A stretch of 64,000 bases of DNA from an uncultured Pseudomonadales bacterium. Lineage in GTDB: Bacteria > Pseudomonadota > Gammaproteobacteria > Pseudomonadales > Cellvibrionaceae. The notes below the pieces were generated by a model. That model was given only the letters and a program-made list of their open reading frames with translations, did not search any database and had not been told where the DNA came from. The stretch lies in contig CANKXO010000006.1 of assembly GCA_947487765.1 (NCBI GenBank), positions 124,001 to 188,000 of the forward strand. Reading direction: 5' to 3'. A program made the translations under genes and the position numbers. This document shows positions 38,110-48,637 of the stretch, piece after piece (the stretch's first letter is position 1; each line of letters opens with the position of its first letter).

Positions 38110-39702
38110 TTATGAATGTAATTGTTTAATAATTTCTATTGTCGAACTATCCCATTCAGTATTGCATTCCTCTGTTGTTAGCGCATGATAAAGGGGTTTG
38201 CCAAGCTGCTTTCCTAATTCAACACCCCACTGGTCAAATGCATTAATACCAAGCAAGACACTTGTCGCGTAAACTTTGTGTTCGTAAAAAGCAATTAATG
38301 CACCTAAATTTTTAGGGGTTAATTCATCTAGCAAAATAGTATTGCTGGGTTTGTTTCCTGGAATGACTTTATGTGGTGCGAGTTGCTGAATATCATCATC
38401 TGATAAACCTTGTACGCGTAATTCCTCTTCTGCTTGCCCTAATGTTTTACCTTGGAGTAATGCTTGAGATTGGCTGATGCAACAGGCTAAAAGATGTTGA
38501 TGTTGGTCTTTATAGTTGCTCATGGATTTTTTGACGGCAATGAAATCAACAGGAATGAGTTGAGTTCCTTGGTGCAACAGTTGATGAAAGCTATGTTGCC
38601 CATTAGTGCCTTCTGCGCCCCAGATAATTGACCCCGTCGATGTTGTTACGGCTGCTCCAGATTTATTCACTCTTTTGCCAAGGCTTTCCATATCCAATTG
38701 CTGTAAATATGCAGGCAGGCGATTAAGTCGTTGGGCATAGGGCAATACGGCGTGAGCAGAACATCCCCAATACTGGTTGTACCAATAACTTAGCAAGGCT
38801 GCGATAACGGGCATGTTGCTATTGAGTGGTGCCTGTCGAAAATGAGCGTCCATTATATGGGCGCCATGTAATAGCTCTCTGAATCCATTCATGCCTATTG
38901 CAAGCGCAATGGGTAAGCCAATGGATGACCATAATGAATAACGACCACCAACCCAGTCCCATAACGGAAAAATATTTTCTTCAGCAATACCAAATTCATT
39001 CGCCGCCTGTATATTAGAGCTAATTGCAACGAAATGCTTTTGCAAATCATTTTGTTGGCATCCGGCATCTAACATCCATTGTCTAGCGCTAAGCGCATTA
39101 TTTAGTGTCTCTAATGTCGTAAATGTTTTTGAGGCAATCACAAAGAGAGTCGTTTCAGCATTGAGTGTAGATAATGTATCTTCTAAGTCAGCGCCATCAA
39201 TATTGGCAACAAAATGTACTGTCAATTGGGGATGATGAAAAGCGGATAGGGATTGAGTCACCATGCGAGGACCAAGATCAGACCCGCCAATGCCTATATT
39301 AACCACAGTATCAATTGCTTTGCTTGTGTGACCTAGCCAGTGTTGTTGATGAATAGATTCAACAAAATTATCCATCTTTTCTAGCGCTGCTTGTACTATG
39401 CTGCTGCTATCGGAATCGTTCTTTGGTTCTCTTAGCGCAGTATGAAGAGCTGCACGTTTTTCTGTATTGTTAACTTGCTCACCTGCAAATAATGATTCTA
39501 TAGCAGTGGATAACTCTTGCTTGTTAGCTTTGTCGAATAGAGTAGCCATCACGTTGTCGTTGATATGATTTTTTGAAAAATCAAAATATAATTCGTCAAC
39601 CTTTAAAGAGAATTGTTTTGCTCTTTCAGGGTTTTCTTTGAATAGATCAAGCAATGTCGATTCATTCAGTTGCTTGTGTTGGGCTTCTAGTGTGTTGTCC
39701 AT
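38110..39702 (-). CDS. pgi: Glucose-6-phosphate isomerase
   Basis: 530 residues. VVNIGIGGSDLGPRMV, IASKTFTTLETLNNA, DWVGGRYSLWSSIGL and the C-terminal GINAFDQWGVELGKQL cover the family signatures and substrate contacts. It interconverts glucose-6-phosphate and fructose-6-phosphate in the cytoplasm. The gene stands alone. It has a slightly shorter N-terminus than the 549-residue Escherichia coli enzyme but no missing core segment. Confidence 0.97.
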   Translation of the reverse strand: MDNTLEAQHKQLNESTLLDLFKENPERAKQFSLKVDELYFDFSKNHINDNVMATLFDKANKQELSTAIESLFAGEQVNNTEKRAALHTALREPKNDSDSSSIVQAALEKMDNFVESIHQQHWLGHTSKAIDTVVNIGIGGSDLGPRMVTQSLSAFHHPQLTVHFVANIDGADLEDTLSTLNAETTLFVIASKTFTTLETLNNALSARQWMLDAGCQQNDLQKHFVAISSNIQAANEFGIAEENIFPLWDWVGGRYSLWSSIGLPIALAIGMNGFRELLHGAHIMDAHFRQAPLNSNMPVIAALLSYWYNQYWGCSAHAVLPYAQRLNRLPAYLQQLDMESLGKRVNKSGAAVTTSTGSIIWGAEGTNGQHSFHQLLHQGTQLIPVDFIAVKKSMSNYKDQHQHLLACCISQSQALLQGKTLGQAEEELRVQGLSDDDIQQLAPHKVIPGNKPSNTILLDELTPKNLGALIAFYEHKVYATSVLLGINAFDQWGVELGKQLGKPLYHALTTEECNTEWDSSTIEIIKQLHS

Positions 39703-39849
39703 AATAATTTTTTAATTGTTGTTTGTTTTAAAAGCAATAATTCTCTTAAAATTACCTTGGCGAAAGGGCCGCTACGTTACGATATCTGTGTTACAAAATA
39801 ATTGATATCCACTGATGAATAGTGAGTAGCTCATATTCACTTTTAATTT

Positions 39850-40533
39850 TCATCGAATGAATCGAATCCAACGCCATAGACGAAGAATATCAATAAGTGC
39901 TGCGGCAACATAGGTTAGCGCACACGCTTTTAGAATTTGTCGAATAGCGGGCATATACATTTTGGGTACATAGCCACCTTTTTCTAAAATAGGTAATGCC
40001 TTATTAAAGCTGGCATCGTATTCTTCAGGCAGTATAGCGACATACATTAGTACAGATATTAACATTGTCAAAATGCCTACGATTGCTGTTAAGACAGATA
40101 GGTGAGGCACTTTAAAGAGAATGGTAAATAACGGCATTGCCATCAGTACAAATATGCCCACTTGTTGTAAGCGATGGGCTTTGCCTAAATATTTCTTGCG
40201 CAGCAAACTCACAGGTTCTTCACGATTAAATTGAATCGCGTGTCCGACTTCATGGGTAGCAACAGCAACGGCTGTTAATGATTTTCCATTGTAAATGTCG
40301 GGGCTTAATCGAACTGCATTCTCAGCTGGGCTGTAATGATTGTCATCCTGTGAAGACTGCTCTACTTTGACAGAATCAAGTTTATATTCCTTTAATAAGT
40401 GAATGGCCAGTTCGCTTCCTGAGCCAGGCATCTTCTCTAAATTACCATGATGCCTTTTCATCACATGCTTTACCCACAGGTGGGGTAGGCATATGAGCGC
40501 TAATAACAATAAAGCAATAATTAGATATATCAT
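39850..40533 (-). CDS. Zinc metallopeptidase, Zn_peptidase_2 family
   Basis: 227 residues. An N-terminal membrane helix (1-20) precedes the conserved stretch VEQSSQDDNHYSPAENAVRLSPDIYNGKSLTAVA and the zinc site HEVGH (His94-His98). Three more membrane segments follow. This family of neutral membrane zinc peptidases is widespread and poorly studied. It is 56 bp behind ispB on the same strand, a possible operon. Confidence 0.9.
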   Translation of the reverse strand: MIYLIIALLLLALICLPHLWVKHVMKRHHGNLEKMPGSGSELAIHLLKEYKLDSVKVEQSSQDDNHYSPAENAVRLSPDIYNGKSLTAVAVATHEVGHAIQFNREEPVSLLRKKYLGKAHRLQQVGIFVLMAMPLFTILFKVPHLSVLTAIVGILTMLISVLMYVAILPEEYDASFNKALPILEKGGYVPKMYMPAIRQILKACALTYVAAALIDILRLWRWIRFIR

Positions 40534-40589
40534 TAATTACTATCGATAAGTTCGCAGAAATCTAAAGGATTTAAGTCTGGTAATTTTAC

Positions 40590-41564
40590 TCAATGGTTTC
40601 GTGCAATAGAAAAATCCGCCAAGTCTAGTAGTGCCTGTTTATACTCTGAATCTTGTAGTGATGTTAAAGCCGCTTTTGCTTCAGCGACATGTGCTACCGC
40701 TTTCTTTTCAGTGTAATCAATAGAGCCGGTACGCTGAATAATGCTGACAATCTGTTCGAGTATAGCAGAGTCTATTTCTCGGGAGCCTGATTGAATTGTA
40801 TTGGCAATCAGTGCACTTTCTTCTGTAGTGCCATTTTGCATGGCAACAATTAATGGCAGTGTGGGTTTGCCTTCAGCAAGATCATCGCCTACATTTTTTC
40901 CAAGGGTGTCGCTGGATCCGGTATAGTCGAGGGCATCATCGATTAGTTGAAATGCCATACCCAAGTGATAACCATAGGCTTTTAACTGTGTTTGTAATTG
41001 CTTGTCACCATTAGATAAAACCGTTGCTGTTTCACAGGCTGCTTCAAAGAGAACGGCTGTCTTTTTATGGATAACCTCAAAGTAGTTGGCTTCGGTTAGT
41101 TTGGGGTCACCGGCATTAATAAGTTGCTGTACTTCCCCTTCGGCGATAGTGTTAGTGGTATTGGATAGGATGTCCATTATTTCCATATTGCCGATGGCTA
41201 CCATCATTTGAAATGCCCGTGAATATAAGAAGTCGCCGACTAATACGCTCGGTGCATTTCCCCATTTGGCATTGGCTGTAGCGCGCCCTCTCCTCATATC
41301 AGAAATATCAACGACATCGTCATGCAGCAGAGTGGCAGAGTGGATAAACTCAATGATGGCCGCTAATGTGTGCTGTTGGGTGCCTTCATATTTAAGGGAG
41401 TTGGCAATCAGCAAGACCAATAGGGGTCTCAAGCGTTTACCTCCAGCCTCAATTAAATAGTGGCCAATTTCTTCAACTAAGCCAACATCAGAGTGAACTT
41501 GCTTAAGGATGAGCTGGTTAACTGCGTCGAAATCCTCGGCAACAGCTTGATGGAAAGATAGCAT
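40590..41564 (-). CDS. ispB: Octaprenyl/polyprenyl diphosphate synthase
   Basis: 324 residues. The first Asp-rich motif is LLHDDVVDISDMRRG and the second is LIDDALDYTG, both with GKRLRPLLVLL and VGDFLYSRAF in place. It builds the long prenyl side chain of ubiquinone from IPP. It is divergent from rplU-rpmA, the order conserved from Escherichia coli to Pseudomonas. Chain length cannot be deduced with certainty; octa- to nonaprenyl is normal in this group. Confidence 0.95.
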   Translation of the reverse strand: MLSFHQAVAEDFDAVNQLILKQVHSDVGLVEEIGHYLIEAGGKRLRPLLVLLIANSLKYEGTQQHTLAAIIEFIHSATLLHDDVVDISDMRRGRATANAKWGNAPSVLVGDFLYSRAFQMMVAIGNMEIMDILSNTTNTIAEGEVQQLINAGDPKLTEANYFEVIHKKTAVLFEAACETATVLSNGDKQLQTQLKAYGYHLGMAFQLIDDALDYTGSSDTLGKNVGDDLAEGKPTLPLIVAMQNGTTEESALIANTIQSGSREIDSAILEQIVSIIQRTGSIDYTEKKAVAHVAEAKAALTSLQDSEYKQALLDLADFSIARNH

Positions 41565-41681
41565 AAGAGATAATGTCTTTTATAATGTAAGAATTTATGG
41601 TTTGAGGGCTTGATGCTAGGGAGCCAGACGGGGTGTGTCAAGGCCACTTTGCGATGGTTTAAAAATGAAGCAAATAAGTCA

Positions 41682-41710
41682 TTGCGTGAGATCGCTAATT
41701 ATCGTAGAAT
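41682..41710 (+). promoter_or_regulatory. rplU-rpmA promoter
   Basis: TTGCGT (41682-41687), a 17-bp spacer and TAGAAT (41705-41710) make a sigma-70 promoter. The untranslated leader to the rplU ATG would be about 110 bases, long enough for control. Confidence 0.65.
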
Positions 41711-41826
41711 CCGCCACCTTATTTTTACTAGTAATCTCATAAACGGCGCAAGTCTTAAAGTATTGGGGTTGAGAGCAATCCCGGACTACTTAGTGTCGTC
41801 CATTATTGTTATGGAGCAATAACATT

Positions 41827-42411
41827 ATGTACGCAGTGATCAAAACTGGCGGTAAGCAACACCGTGTTGTTGAGGGTGAAACCCTTAAAATTGAAAAAAT
41901 AGAAGTCGCTACCGGTGAAAGTGTTCAATTCGACGAAGTATTATTGGTTTCTACTGGTGATGACTACGCTATTGGTTCACCACTTGTAGACGGCGCTGCC
42001 GTTAAAGCTGAAGTTATCAGCCATGGCCGCGGTGAAAAAGTGCGTATTATCAAGTTCCGTCGACGTAAGCATTCAATGAAGCGTCAAGGACATCGTCAGT
42101 GGTTCACAGAAGTGAAGATCACTGACATCCTGGCTTCTGGTGCGAAAGCTGCTCCTGCGAAAAAAGCAGCCAAGCCTAAAGCAGAGCCAAAGGCAGCGGC
42201 ATCAACAGGCGGTGATGATTTAAGTAAAATCTCTGGTGTTGGCCCAGTATTGGTTAAAAAGCTAGCTGACAACGGTATTACCTCATTTGCTCAAATCGCT
42301 GCATGGACTGCAGACGATGTTGTAGAATTTGATGACAAATTGAACTTTAAAGGCCGTATCGAGCGTGATGACTGGATCGCTCAGGCTAAAGAATTGATGA
42401 AAGGGGAGTAA
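41827..42411 (+). CDS. rplU: Ribosomal protein bL21 with fused C-terminal HhH-like domain
   Basis: 194 residues from the ATG at 41827, where [13 protein letters not shown] begins as in all L21. The ribosomal part ends at about residue 103 ([12 protein letters not shown]). An Ala/Lys/Pro linker follows, then about 65 residues beginning [21 protein letters not shown], a helix-hairpin-helix-like domain of the kind seen fused to L21 in alphaproteobacteria. The domain may touch rRNA or another ribosome partner; its function is unknown. Ordinary gammaproteobacterial L21 is about 103 residues, so the fusion is notable. rpmA follows after 6 bp. Confidence 0.95.
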   Translation: MYAVIKTGGKQHRVVEGETLKIEKIEVATGESVQFDEVLLVSTGDDYAIGSPLVDGAAVKAEVISHGRGEKVRIIKFRRRKHSMKRQGHRQWFTEVKITDILASGAKAAPAKKAAKPKAEPKAAASTGGDDLSKISGVGPVLVKKLADNGITSFAQIAAWTADDVVEFDDKLNFKGRIERDDWIAQAKELMKGE

Positions 42412-42417
42412 TGACTC

Positions 42418-42675
42418 ATGGCACATAAGAAAGCTGGTGGTAGTACTAATAACGGTCGCGATTCCGAGAGTAAACGCTTAGGCGTTAAGCTTTTTGGTGG
42501 ACAAGCAGTGACAGCGGGTAATATCATCATTCGTCAGCGTGGTACTAAAGTACACCCAGGTGTAAATGTTGGTTTAGGTAAAGACCATACAATTTTTGCG
42601 AAAGCTGATGGCGTGGTTAAGTTTGAGGTTAAAGGGCCTAAAAATCGTCAATTTGTCAGTGTAGTTTCTGCTTAA
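42418..42675 (+). CDS. rpmA: Ribosomal protein bL27
   Basis: 85 residues. [24 protein letters not shown] is the classic start; its N-terminal tail reaches the peptidyl-transferase centre. [23 protein letters not shown] is also intact. It follows rplU by six bases and is closed by a strong terminator before obgE. Confidence 0.98.
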   Translation: MAHKKAGGSTNNGRDSESKRLGVKLFGGQAVTAGNIIIRQRGTKVHPGVNVGLGKDHTIFAKADGVVKFEVKGPKNRQFVSVVSA

Positions 42676-42709
42676 CTGATACCATTTAAACGATTTAATC
42701 TTTTTCTTA

Positions 42710-42737
42710 AAGCCCCGTCATTAGACGGGGCTTTTTT
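42710..42737 (+). terminator. Rho-independent terminator after rpmA
   Basis: AAGCCCCGTC and GACGGGGCTT form a 10-bp GC-rich stem with loop ATTA, followed by six T. It separates rplU-rpmA from obgE. Confidence 0.93.
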
Positions 42738-42789
42738 ATTTCTGCTATTTAAATACCATTGGTAAAAAAATAGTGAATAGTATTGCTAA

Positions 42790-44007
<1,218 letters not shown>

Positions 44008-44054
44008 TTTTTTGAACTCGATAAACGAATAATCAACAACGCTTAAAGTAGTGG

Positions 44055-45182
44055 ATGACAGTGACACAACGACAACATGTAAAAAATGCCCGTTGTTGGG
44101 TAATTAAAATAGGAAGCTCTTTGCTAACCAATGATGGGAAAGGCTTGGATGTGTCTGCTATTCAGGGGTGGGTTCAACAAATAGCAAAGCTTCGTGCGCA
44201 AAATATCAATGTTGTGTTGGTTTCATCGGGTGCTGTCGCCGCTGGGATGACCCGCTTGGGCTGGAAGCAACGCCCATCATCTGTTCATGAATTGCAAGCC
44301 GCTGCAGCCGTTGGGCAGATGGGTTTGGTGCAAACCTATGAGCAAGTATTCCAACAATACGATATTCATACGGCTCAGGTACTTGTAGACCACGATGACT
44401 TATCTAACCGTGAGCGCTATTTAAATGCTCGTGCAACTTTAAAAACCTTGTTAAATCTCGGTGTGATTCCTGTTGTTAATGAAAATGATACCGTAGTAAC
44501 TGATGAGATTCGTTTTGGTGATAACGATACCCTGGCAGCGCTGGTTGCAAATTTAGTAGAAGCTGATGTGCTGGTATTACTCACAGACCAGCAGGGTTTA
44601 TTTACCGGAGACCCTCGTTACAAAAAAGATGCAGTATTGATTGATGAATACTCTGCATCGGATACGTCCCTTGATGATATGGTCAGCGGTGGTGGTAATC
44701 TTGGGCGTGGAGGTATGGTGACAAAGCTTCGAGCAGCGCGCCTAGCGGCACGCTCGGGAACGCAAACCATTATCGTTGGTGGGAAAATAGAGGATGTTAT
44801 TACGCAATTATCCCAAGGTAAATCAATTGGCTCTTTATTACTGGCAGATCAACAGCCTCAAGCGGCACGTAAGCGTTGGTTGGCTGGCCAGCTACAATCT
44901 CGTGGCGAATTAATACTTGATGATGGTGCAGTACGTGTACTTAAACAGTCGGGCCGCAGTTTATTGCCTGTAGGCATTAAATCCGTTGCAGGCTTATTCA
45001 CGCGTGGTGATTTGGTGATTTGTAAAGATATGAATAACAAAGAGGTTGCCCGTGGTTTGGTGAATTATAACTATCAAGAAGCTGAAAAAATCATGGGGAG
45101 ATCCAGCGGCTCAATTGAATCGCTTCTGGGTTATAGAAATGAAGAAGAAATGATCCACCGCGATAATTTAGTGTTAGTTTAA
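44055..45182 (+). CDS. proB: Glutamate 5-kinase
   Basis: 375 residues. The amino-acid kinase domain starts [18 protein letters not shown], with [21 protein letters not shown] and [14 protein letters not shown]-terminal PUA domain (about 280-375, [14 protein letters not shown] onward) completes the long form. It phosphorylates glutamate for proline synthesis. It lies 47 bp after obgE, the normal context in Pseudomonas. proA is not adjacent. Confidence 0.97.
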   Translation: MTVTQRQHVKNARCWVIKIGSSLLTNDGKGLDVSAIQGWVQQIAKLRAQNINVVLVSSGAVAAGMTRLGWKQRPSSVHELQAAAAVGQMGLVQTYEQVFQQYDIHTAQVLVDHDDLSNRERYLNARATLKTLLNLGVIPVVNENDTVVTDEIRFGDNDTLAALVANLVEADVLVLLTDQQGLFTGDPRYKKDAVLIDEYSASDTSLDDMVSGGGNLGRGGMVTKLRAARLAARSGTQTIIVGGKIEDVITQLSQGKSIGSLLLADQQPQAARKRWLAGQLQSRGELILDDGAVRVLKQSGRSLLPVGIKSVAGLFTRGDLVICKDMNNKEVARGLVNYNYQEAEKIMGRSSGSIESLLGYRNEEEMIHRDNLVLV

Positions 45183-45227
45183 TTTTTTATTTTTACTGCT
45201 AATAAAAGGGTACGGGCGAATCAAGCT

Positions 45228-46304
45228 ATGAGTATTATCAAGCCGCACATATTGGCAATGTCTGCCTACAAACCACCATTGGAAGGGCGTAGTCCAAAAT
45301 CGCATACCTTGTTGGACTTCAATGAGCGCACAATTCCAGTGAGCCAGCCTGTTGTCCAAGCGTTGCAGGATTTTATTACCGATGGCCGTTTACAACAGTA
45401 CCCGGCATATGGCGATATTCTGGGTCGTTTAGCAGCCTATACGGGTGCTAAGGCTCAGCAAATAATGATTACGAATGGTTCTGATCAGGGAATCGATTTA
45501 ATTTTTCGCGCAGTTGCAAAACCCAACGCCGAAGCTATTATCCCCGGGCCTTCTTTTGCGATGTATAACCAGTGTGCGAATATTGAAGCAATGACGTTAA
45601 TTGAGCCTCAATACGATAAGGAAACAGGGTATCCGATACAAGAAGTGCTGGATTCTATTACGCCGAACACTGCTATTATCATCGTTTCCAATCCTAACAA
45701 CCCCTGCGGAACCATTGTTGGGCAAGATGTCATACTGCGCCTTGCAAAAGCGGCTCCTCATGCTGCAATCTTGGTTGATGAATGCTACTACGAGTATAGC
45801 CGTCAAACAGTTGTTCCTTATATTAAAGAAAGTATGAGCGATAATTCTGAACAGAAATTATCAAATATTTTTGTGACTAGAACCTTCTCTAAAACATGGG
45901 GTATTCCATCGTTACGTTTTGGTTATCTGATTGCCGCCACTGAATATGTCGATGCTCTGTGCAATATTCGCGGGCCTTATGATATTAATCAGTTGGCAGT
46001 TGTTGCAGCACAGGCAGCACTTGATAACCCTGGTTATACCGATTCGTATGTAGCAGAGGTGATGGACGAAGCTAAGCCACTTTTAGAGCAGTATTTTGAT
46101 GAGAGTGGCATAGAGTATTGGTCAAGTAGTGCAAATTATTTGTGGGCATTTCCTAAAAATGCTGAAGCAATCAACGCCTATCTAATTGAAAAGTCATTCT
46201 TGGTGCGACCAAAAGTGTATCAAGATAAATTAGGTTTGAGGATTACTGTCGGCACCGTTAGCCAAATAAAAGAACTGATTCAGGCGTTTCGAGACTTTAG
46301 TTAA
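45228..46304 (+). CDS. HisC-like PLP aminotransferase
   Basis: 358 residues, fold type I aminotransferase of the histidinol-phosphate aminotransferase class. LLDFNERTIPVSQPV corresponds to the substrate-binding start, SNPNNPCGTIV and VDECYYEYS are the PLP-binding core, and TFSKTWGIPSLRFGYLI holds the PLP lysine and the conserved Arg. It could be the HisC of this organism, since hisD here lacks the usual downstream hisC, or a related aminotransferase acting on aromatic or other substrates. It is 45 bp after proB and perhaps co-transcribed. Confidence 0.85.
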   Translation: MSIIKPHILAMSAYKPPLEGRSPKSHTLLDFNERTIPVSQPVVQALQDFITDGRLQQYPAYGDILGRLAAYTGAKAQQIMITNGSDQGIDLIFRAVAKPNAEAIIPGPSFAMYNQCANIEAMTLIEPQYDKETGYPIQEVLDSITPNTAIIIVSNPNNPCGTIVGQDVILRLAKAAPHAAILVDECYYEYSRQTVVPYIKESMSDNSEQKLSNIFVTRTFSKTWGIPSLRFGYLIAATEYVDALCNIRGPYDINQLAVVAAQAALDNPGYTDSYVAEVMDEAKPLLEQYFDESGIEYWSSSANYLWAFPKNAEAINAYLIEKSFLVRPKVYQDKLGLRITVGTVSQIKELIQAFRDFS

Positions 46305-46349
46305 TTCAGTTAAATCCTGAATTCACTAAAGAATACCTTTCGCGCTCTA

Positions 46350-46595
46350 TTAGCTGGCGATTCGTTCAAGTTCTTCCTGGTTATTTCTTTCCGAATAGCG
46401 GTTATCGCCAAGGTATTTAATGTGTTCCAAGCCGCTTTTTAACAGTTTTAGTTGGTGCGTAAACTTCATGCTCTCGGGTGCTTGAGGTTTCAGTCGCAGA
46501 GGGTGAAACCAAGTGCCTCCGCATAAATGAATTTCATAGCCGGATGTATTTTCTCTTAGCGTATTGCAGTCGATAAATTGCCAGTCTGTTAGCAT
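46350..46595 (-). CDS. Small paralogous protein 1 (MNW...GTW...GLE family)
   Basis: 81 residues with GGGAGG before the ATG. It belongs to a five-member family in this window. Shared pattern: a W-x-F/I start, then SGYEIHL, GGTWFHPL, LKPQAPESM, and a C-terminal helix LKLLKSGLEHIK. It is most like copy 2 at 46857. The first half looks like a small beta sheet and the second a helix; no signal peptide, TM segment or catalytic motif is visible. I do not recognise the family. Confidence 0.78.
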   Translation of the reverse strand: MLTDWQFIDCNTLRENTSGYEIHLCGGTWFHPLRLKPQAPESMKFTHQLKLLKSGLEHIKYLGDNRYSERNNQEELERIAS

Positions 46596-46856
46596 GATGA
46601 GCCTCCCTATTTTTTAACGCAGGTTAACGTATATGGCGGCGATTGTGCATCACTACTTCTGGTTATAAATAGCTGGTAATTAAATCAAGGTTAACAAGAA
46701 CGGTAGCGAGTCCATCTGGATTTTGGTCTCAAAAAAATGAATTAATGGTGTTTTTCTGGAGGGGAGTGTTAACTGGTTATCACTTTGCTTTTGACTCGTA
46801 GTGATAACCTAATGTTAAAAATAATATAAGTGTAACGCTGTTTATCTTTTTACGAA

Positions 46857-47096
46857 TTAGCCAGCCATTAGCGTATCATTCTCTTTTACTTTATTGAGGG
46901 TACTGCGACCATTGCCAATAGATTGGATGTGTTCTAATCCGCTACGCAATAGCTTTAATTGATGGGTAAAGTTCATACCCTGTGGGGCTTTGGGTCTAAG
47001 TCTTAAGGGGTGAAACCATGTTCCACCACCTAAGTGAATTTCATAGCCAGACTTATTTTCTCGAAGAGTATTTCGATCGATAAATTGCCAGTTCAT
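46857..47096 (-). CDS. Small paralogous protein 2 (same family)
   Basis: 79 residues starting MNWQFIDRNTLRENKSGYEIHL, with AGGAAAG before the start. It shares about 70 percent of its first 60 residues with copy 1 by eye, including GGTWFHPLRLRPKAPQGM and LRSGLEHIQSI. The variable tail differs fully. It stands alone 260 bp from copy 1 and 381 bp from the sigma-factor gene. Confidence 0.8.
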   Translation of the reverse strand: MNWQFIDRNTLRENKSGYEIHLGGGTWFHPLRLRPKAPQGMNFTHQLKLLRSGLEHIQSIGNGRSTLNKVKENDTLMAG

Positions 47097-47478
47097 TCTT
47101 TCCTTTTCCTGAGATAAATCTAATTAGTGCATGTTGTTTTACGCGCCTATTCTAATCTATTTGTAATACGCTTATGTCTACTAGTATGCAAAAATAAAAA
47201 ATTACCTATGAAATAGTTATTGCATATTTGGTGGAAAGTAAGGTGGGTGAAGAAGAAAAGGATTGAAAAATAAGAAGACCAAAAAATTAAATGATTAGTC
47301 GGAATAAGTTTGTTTGAAAAATAAAAAACCGTAAGTTGTTTTTGTTCTAAAAATATAACCTCCATGCTTTTATTTTGTTATTAGAAACATAACTGATTCA
47401 AAAATTTTATATTTATAATTGATGCTGGTATAGAAAAGCTAGCTTATTTTTATTTTTTGCGTTAACTGATCAACAAAG
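47097..47478. other. 382-bp AT-rich gene-free stretch
   Basis: Apart from an unsupported 72-codon minus-strand frame, rejected for its composition and lack of ribosome binding site, nothing coding is seen between small paralog 2 and the sigma gene. It likely contains the promoter of paralog 2 and the 3' region of the sigma operon. Confidence 0.5.
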
Positions 47479-48177
47479 CTATTGTTGGCTATTACTTTGT
47501 AATGTGTTTAAAACATTATGAACAATGGCGTCACACCGGTGCCCGGCGAATTCATAAATATTCAGGCCAGTTTTTTCTATATGCCCTTCAAACACTTTTT
47601 GCAGTGCGCGTTTCGCTCGGCTATAACGGGTTTTAACAGTATCGGCTGTAATATCTAATGAATGTGCCGTTTCAACGGTGCTGAGCTGTTGTACTGCTCT
47701 CATCACATACACGCTACGATAGTCGATGGGTAATGTTTCGATCGCTTCTTCCAGTAATAGACCGAGTTGTTGGTTAGCAGGGGCATCTTCCGGTGTTTGT
47801 GTAGTAAAGGGCTCTAATTCGGGATTTTTCTGCTTTGGGTCATCCAAGATATAAGTAATCCTGTTCGACTTACGTTTTTTCATTAGAGCCTCGTTGCTAG
47901 CAATACGTGATAACCATCCGGCAAAGCCGCCGGGCCCATTAAATTGTTCAAGTTGATAATATACTTTTATATAGGTGTCCTGAACGACATCCAGAGCTTC
48001 GTGCTCGTCATTTAAAATACTGCGAGCAATACGATACAAGCGCTGATTGTAGCGCCTCATAATGGCTTCAAAGGCAATAATATTGCCATGCTTTGTTAGG
48101 GTTACCAGTTCTTCATCACTGGCTGCCTGGCCTGGTGCGCTTGAGGTTTCTTGAGAGTAATGTGGGTGTAAATTCAT
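47479..48177 (-). CDS. ECF-type RNA polymerase sigma factor
   Basis: 232 residues. Region 2 (about 25-95) has LYRIARSILNDEHEALDVVQDTYIKVYYQL with the -10 recognition helix, and region 4 (about 150-205) has LPIDYRSVYVMRAVQQLSTVETAHSLDITADTVKTRYSRAKRAL. The two are joined by a linker as in group IV sigma factors. It is last in the run ferritin-like protein, cytochrome c, sigma factor, 10 bp behind the cytochrome gene. No anti-sigma gene is adjacent, so its control is unclear. Confidence 0.93.
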   Translation of the reverse strand: MNLHPHYSQETSSAPGQAASDEELVTLTKHGNIIAFEAIMRRYNQRLYRIARSILNDEHEALDVVQDTYIKVYYQLEQFNGPGGFAGWLSRIASNEALMKKRKSNRITYILDDPKQKNPELEPFTTQTPEDAPANQQLGLLLEEAIETLPIDYRSVYVMRAVQQLSTVETAHSLDITADTVKTRYSRAKRALQKVFEGHIEKTGLNIYEFAGHRCDAIVHNVLNTLQSNSQQ

Positions 48178-48187
48178 AGTTGGTTAT

Positions 48188-48610
48188 TTATCTCTTACAT
48201 AAGGGGTTGTTTGCGTTCAGCGTACTTAAAAAGCGAATAAGTTGTTTGCGTTCGGATGGCGATGCGATGCCCTTGTAGCCCATGCTGGTGCCGGGTACTG
48301 CGGTTAAGGGCGATCGTAAAAATTTATCTAGGGTGTCTTTGTCCCAAATAAACTGCGCGCCCTGCATTGCCTGAGTGAACTCAAACCCACTGACACTCCC
48401 TATTTGTCTTCCCATTAAACCACAGTGTTTGGGCCCAGTGCGATGATACGACGGGGAATGGCAGCCTGTGCATTGAATGTAGAGGCGTGCACCTGCGGCG
48501 ACATCCTTATCGCTAGAATTGCTGTCTGCATTTGCATGACTCTGATAGATAAGGCCGCTAATTAGCAGAACGCTCCATGGCAGAACACTCCATTGAAGTA
48601 ACCATTTCAT
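48188..48610 (-). CDS. Class I cytochrome c
   Basis: 140 residues. A signal peptide (1-28) targets it to the periplasm. The haem site CTGCH is at residues 47-51 and GTSMGYKGI supplies the axial Met. Size and layout match mobile class I c-type cytochromes of roughly 100 residues. It lies between a Tat-type ferritin-like protein gene and an ECF sigma gene, 27 bp and 10 bp away, so the three form an operon, perhaps for periplasmic iron or oxidant handling. Confidence 0.92.
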   Translation of the reverse strand: MKWLLQWSVLPWSVLLISGLIYQSHANADSNSSDKDVAAGARLYIQCTGCHSPSYHRTGPKHCGLMGRQIGSVSGFEFTQAMQGAQFIWDKDTLDKFLRSPLTAVPGTSMGYKGIASPSERKQLIRFLSTLNANNPLCKR

Positions 48611-48637
48611 TACAGTCTCTCGCTTAATCGTTTTCGC

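Noticed and set aside
46303-46323. Hairpin AATTCAG/CTGAATT over the stop of the HisC-like gene
   Set aside because: Short AT-rich stem with no T-run; too weak to call a terminator.
47147-47365. 72-codon minus-strand frame in the spacer before the sigma gene
   Set aside because: Very rich in Phe/Leu/His from AT-rich DNA, without ribosome binding site or similarity.
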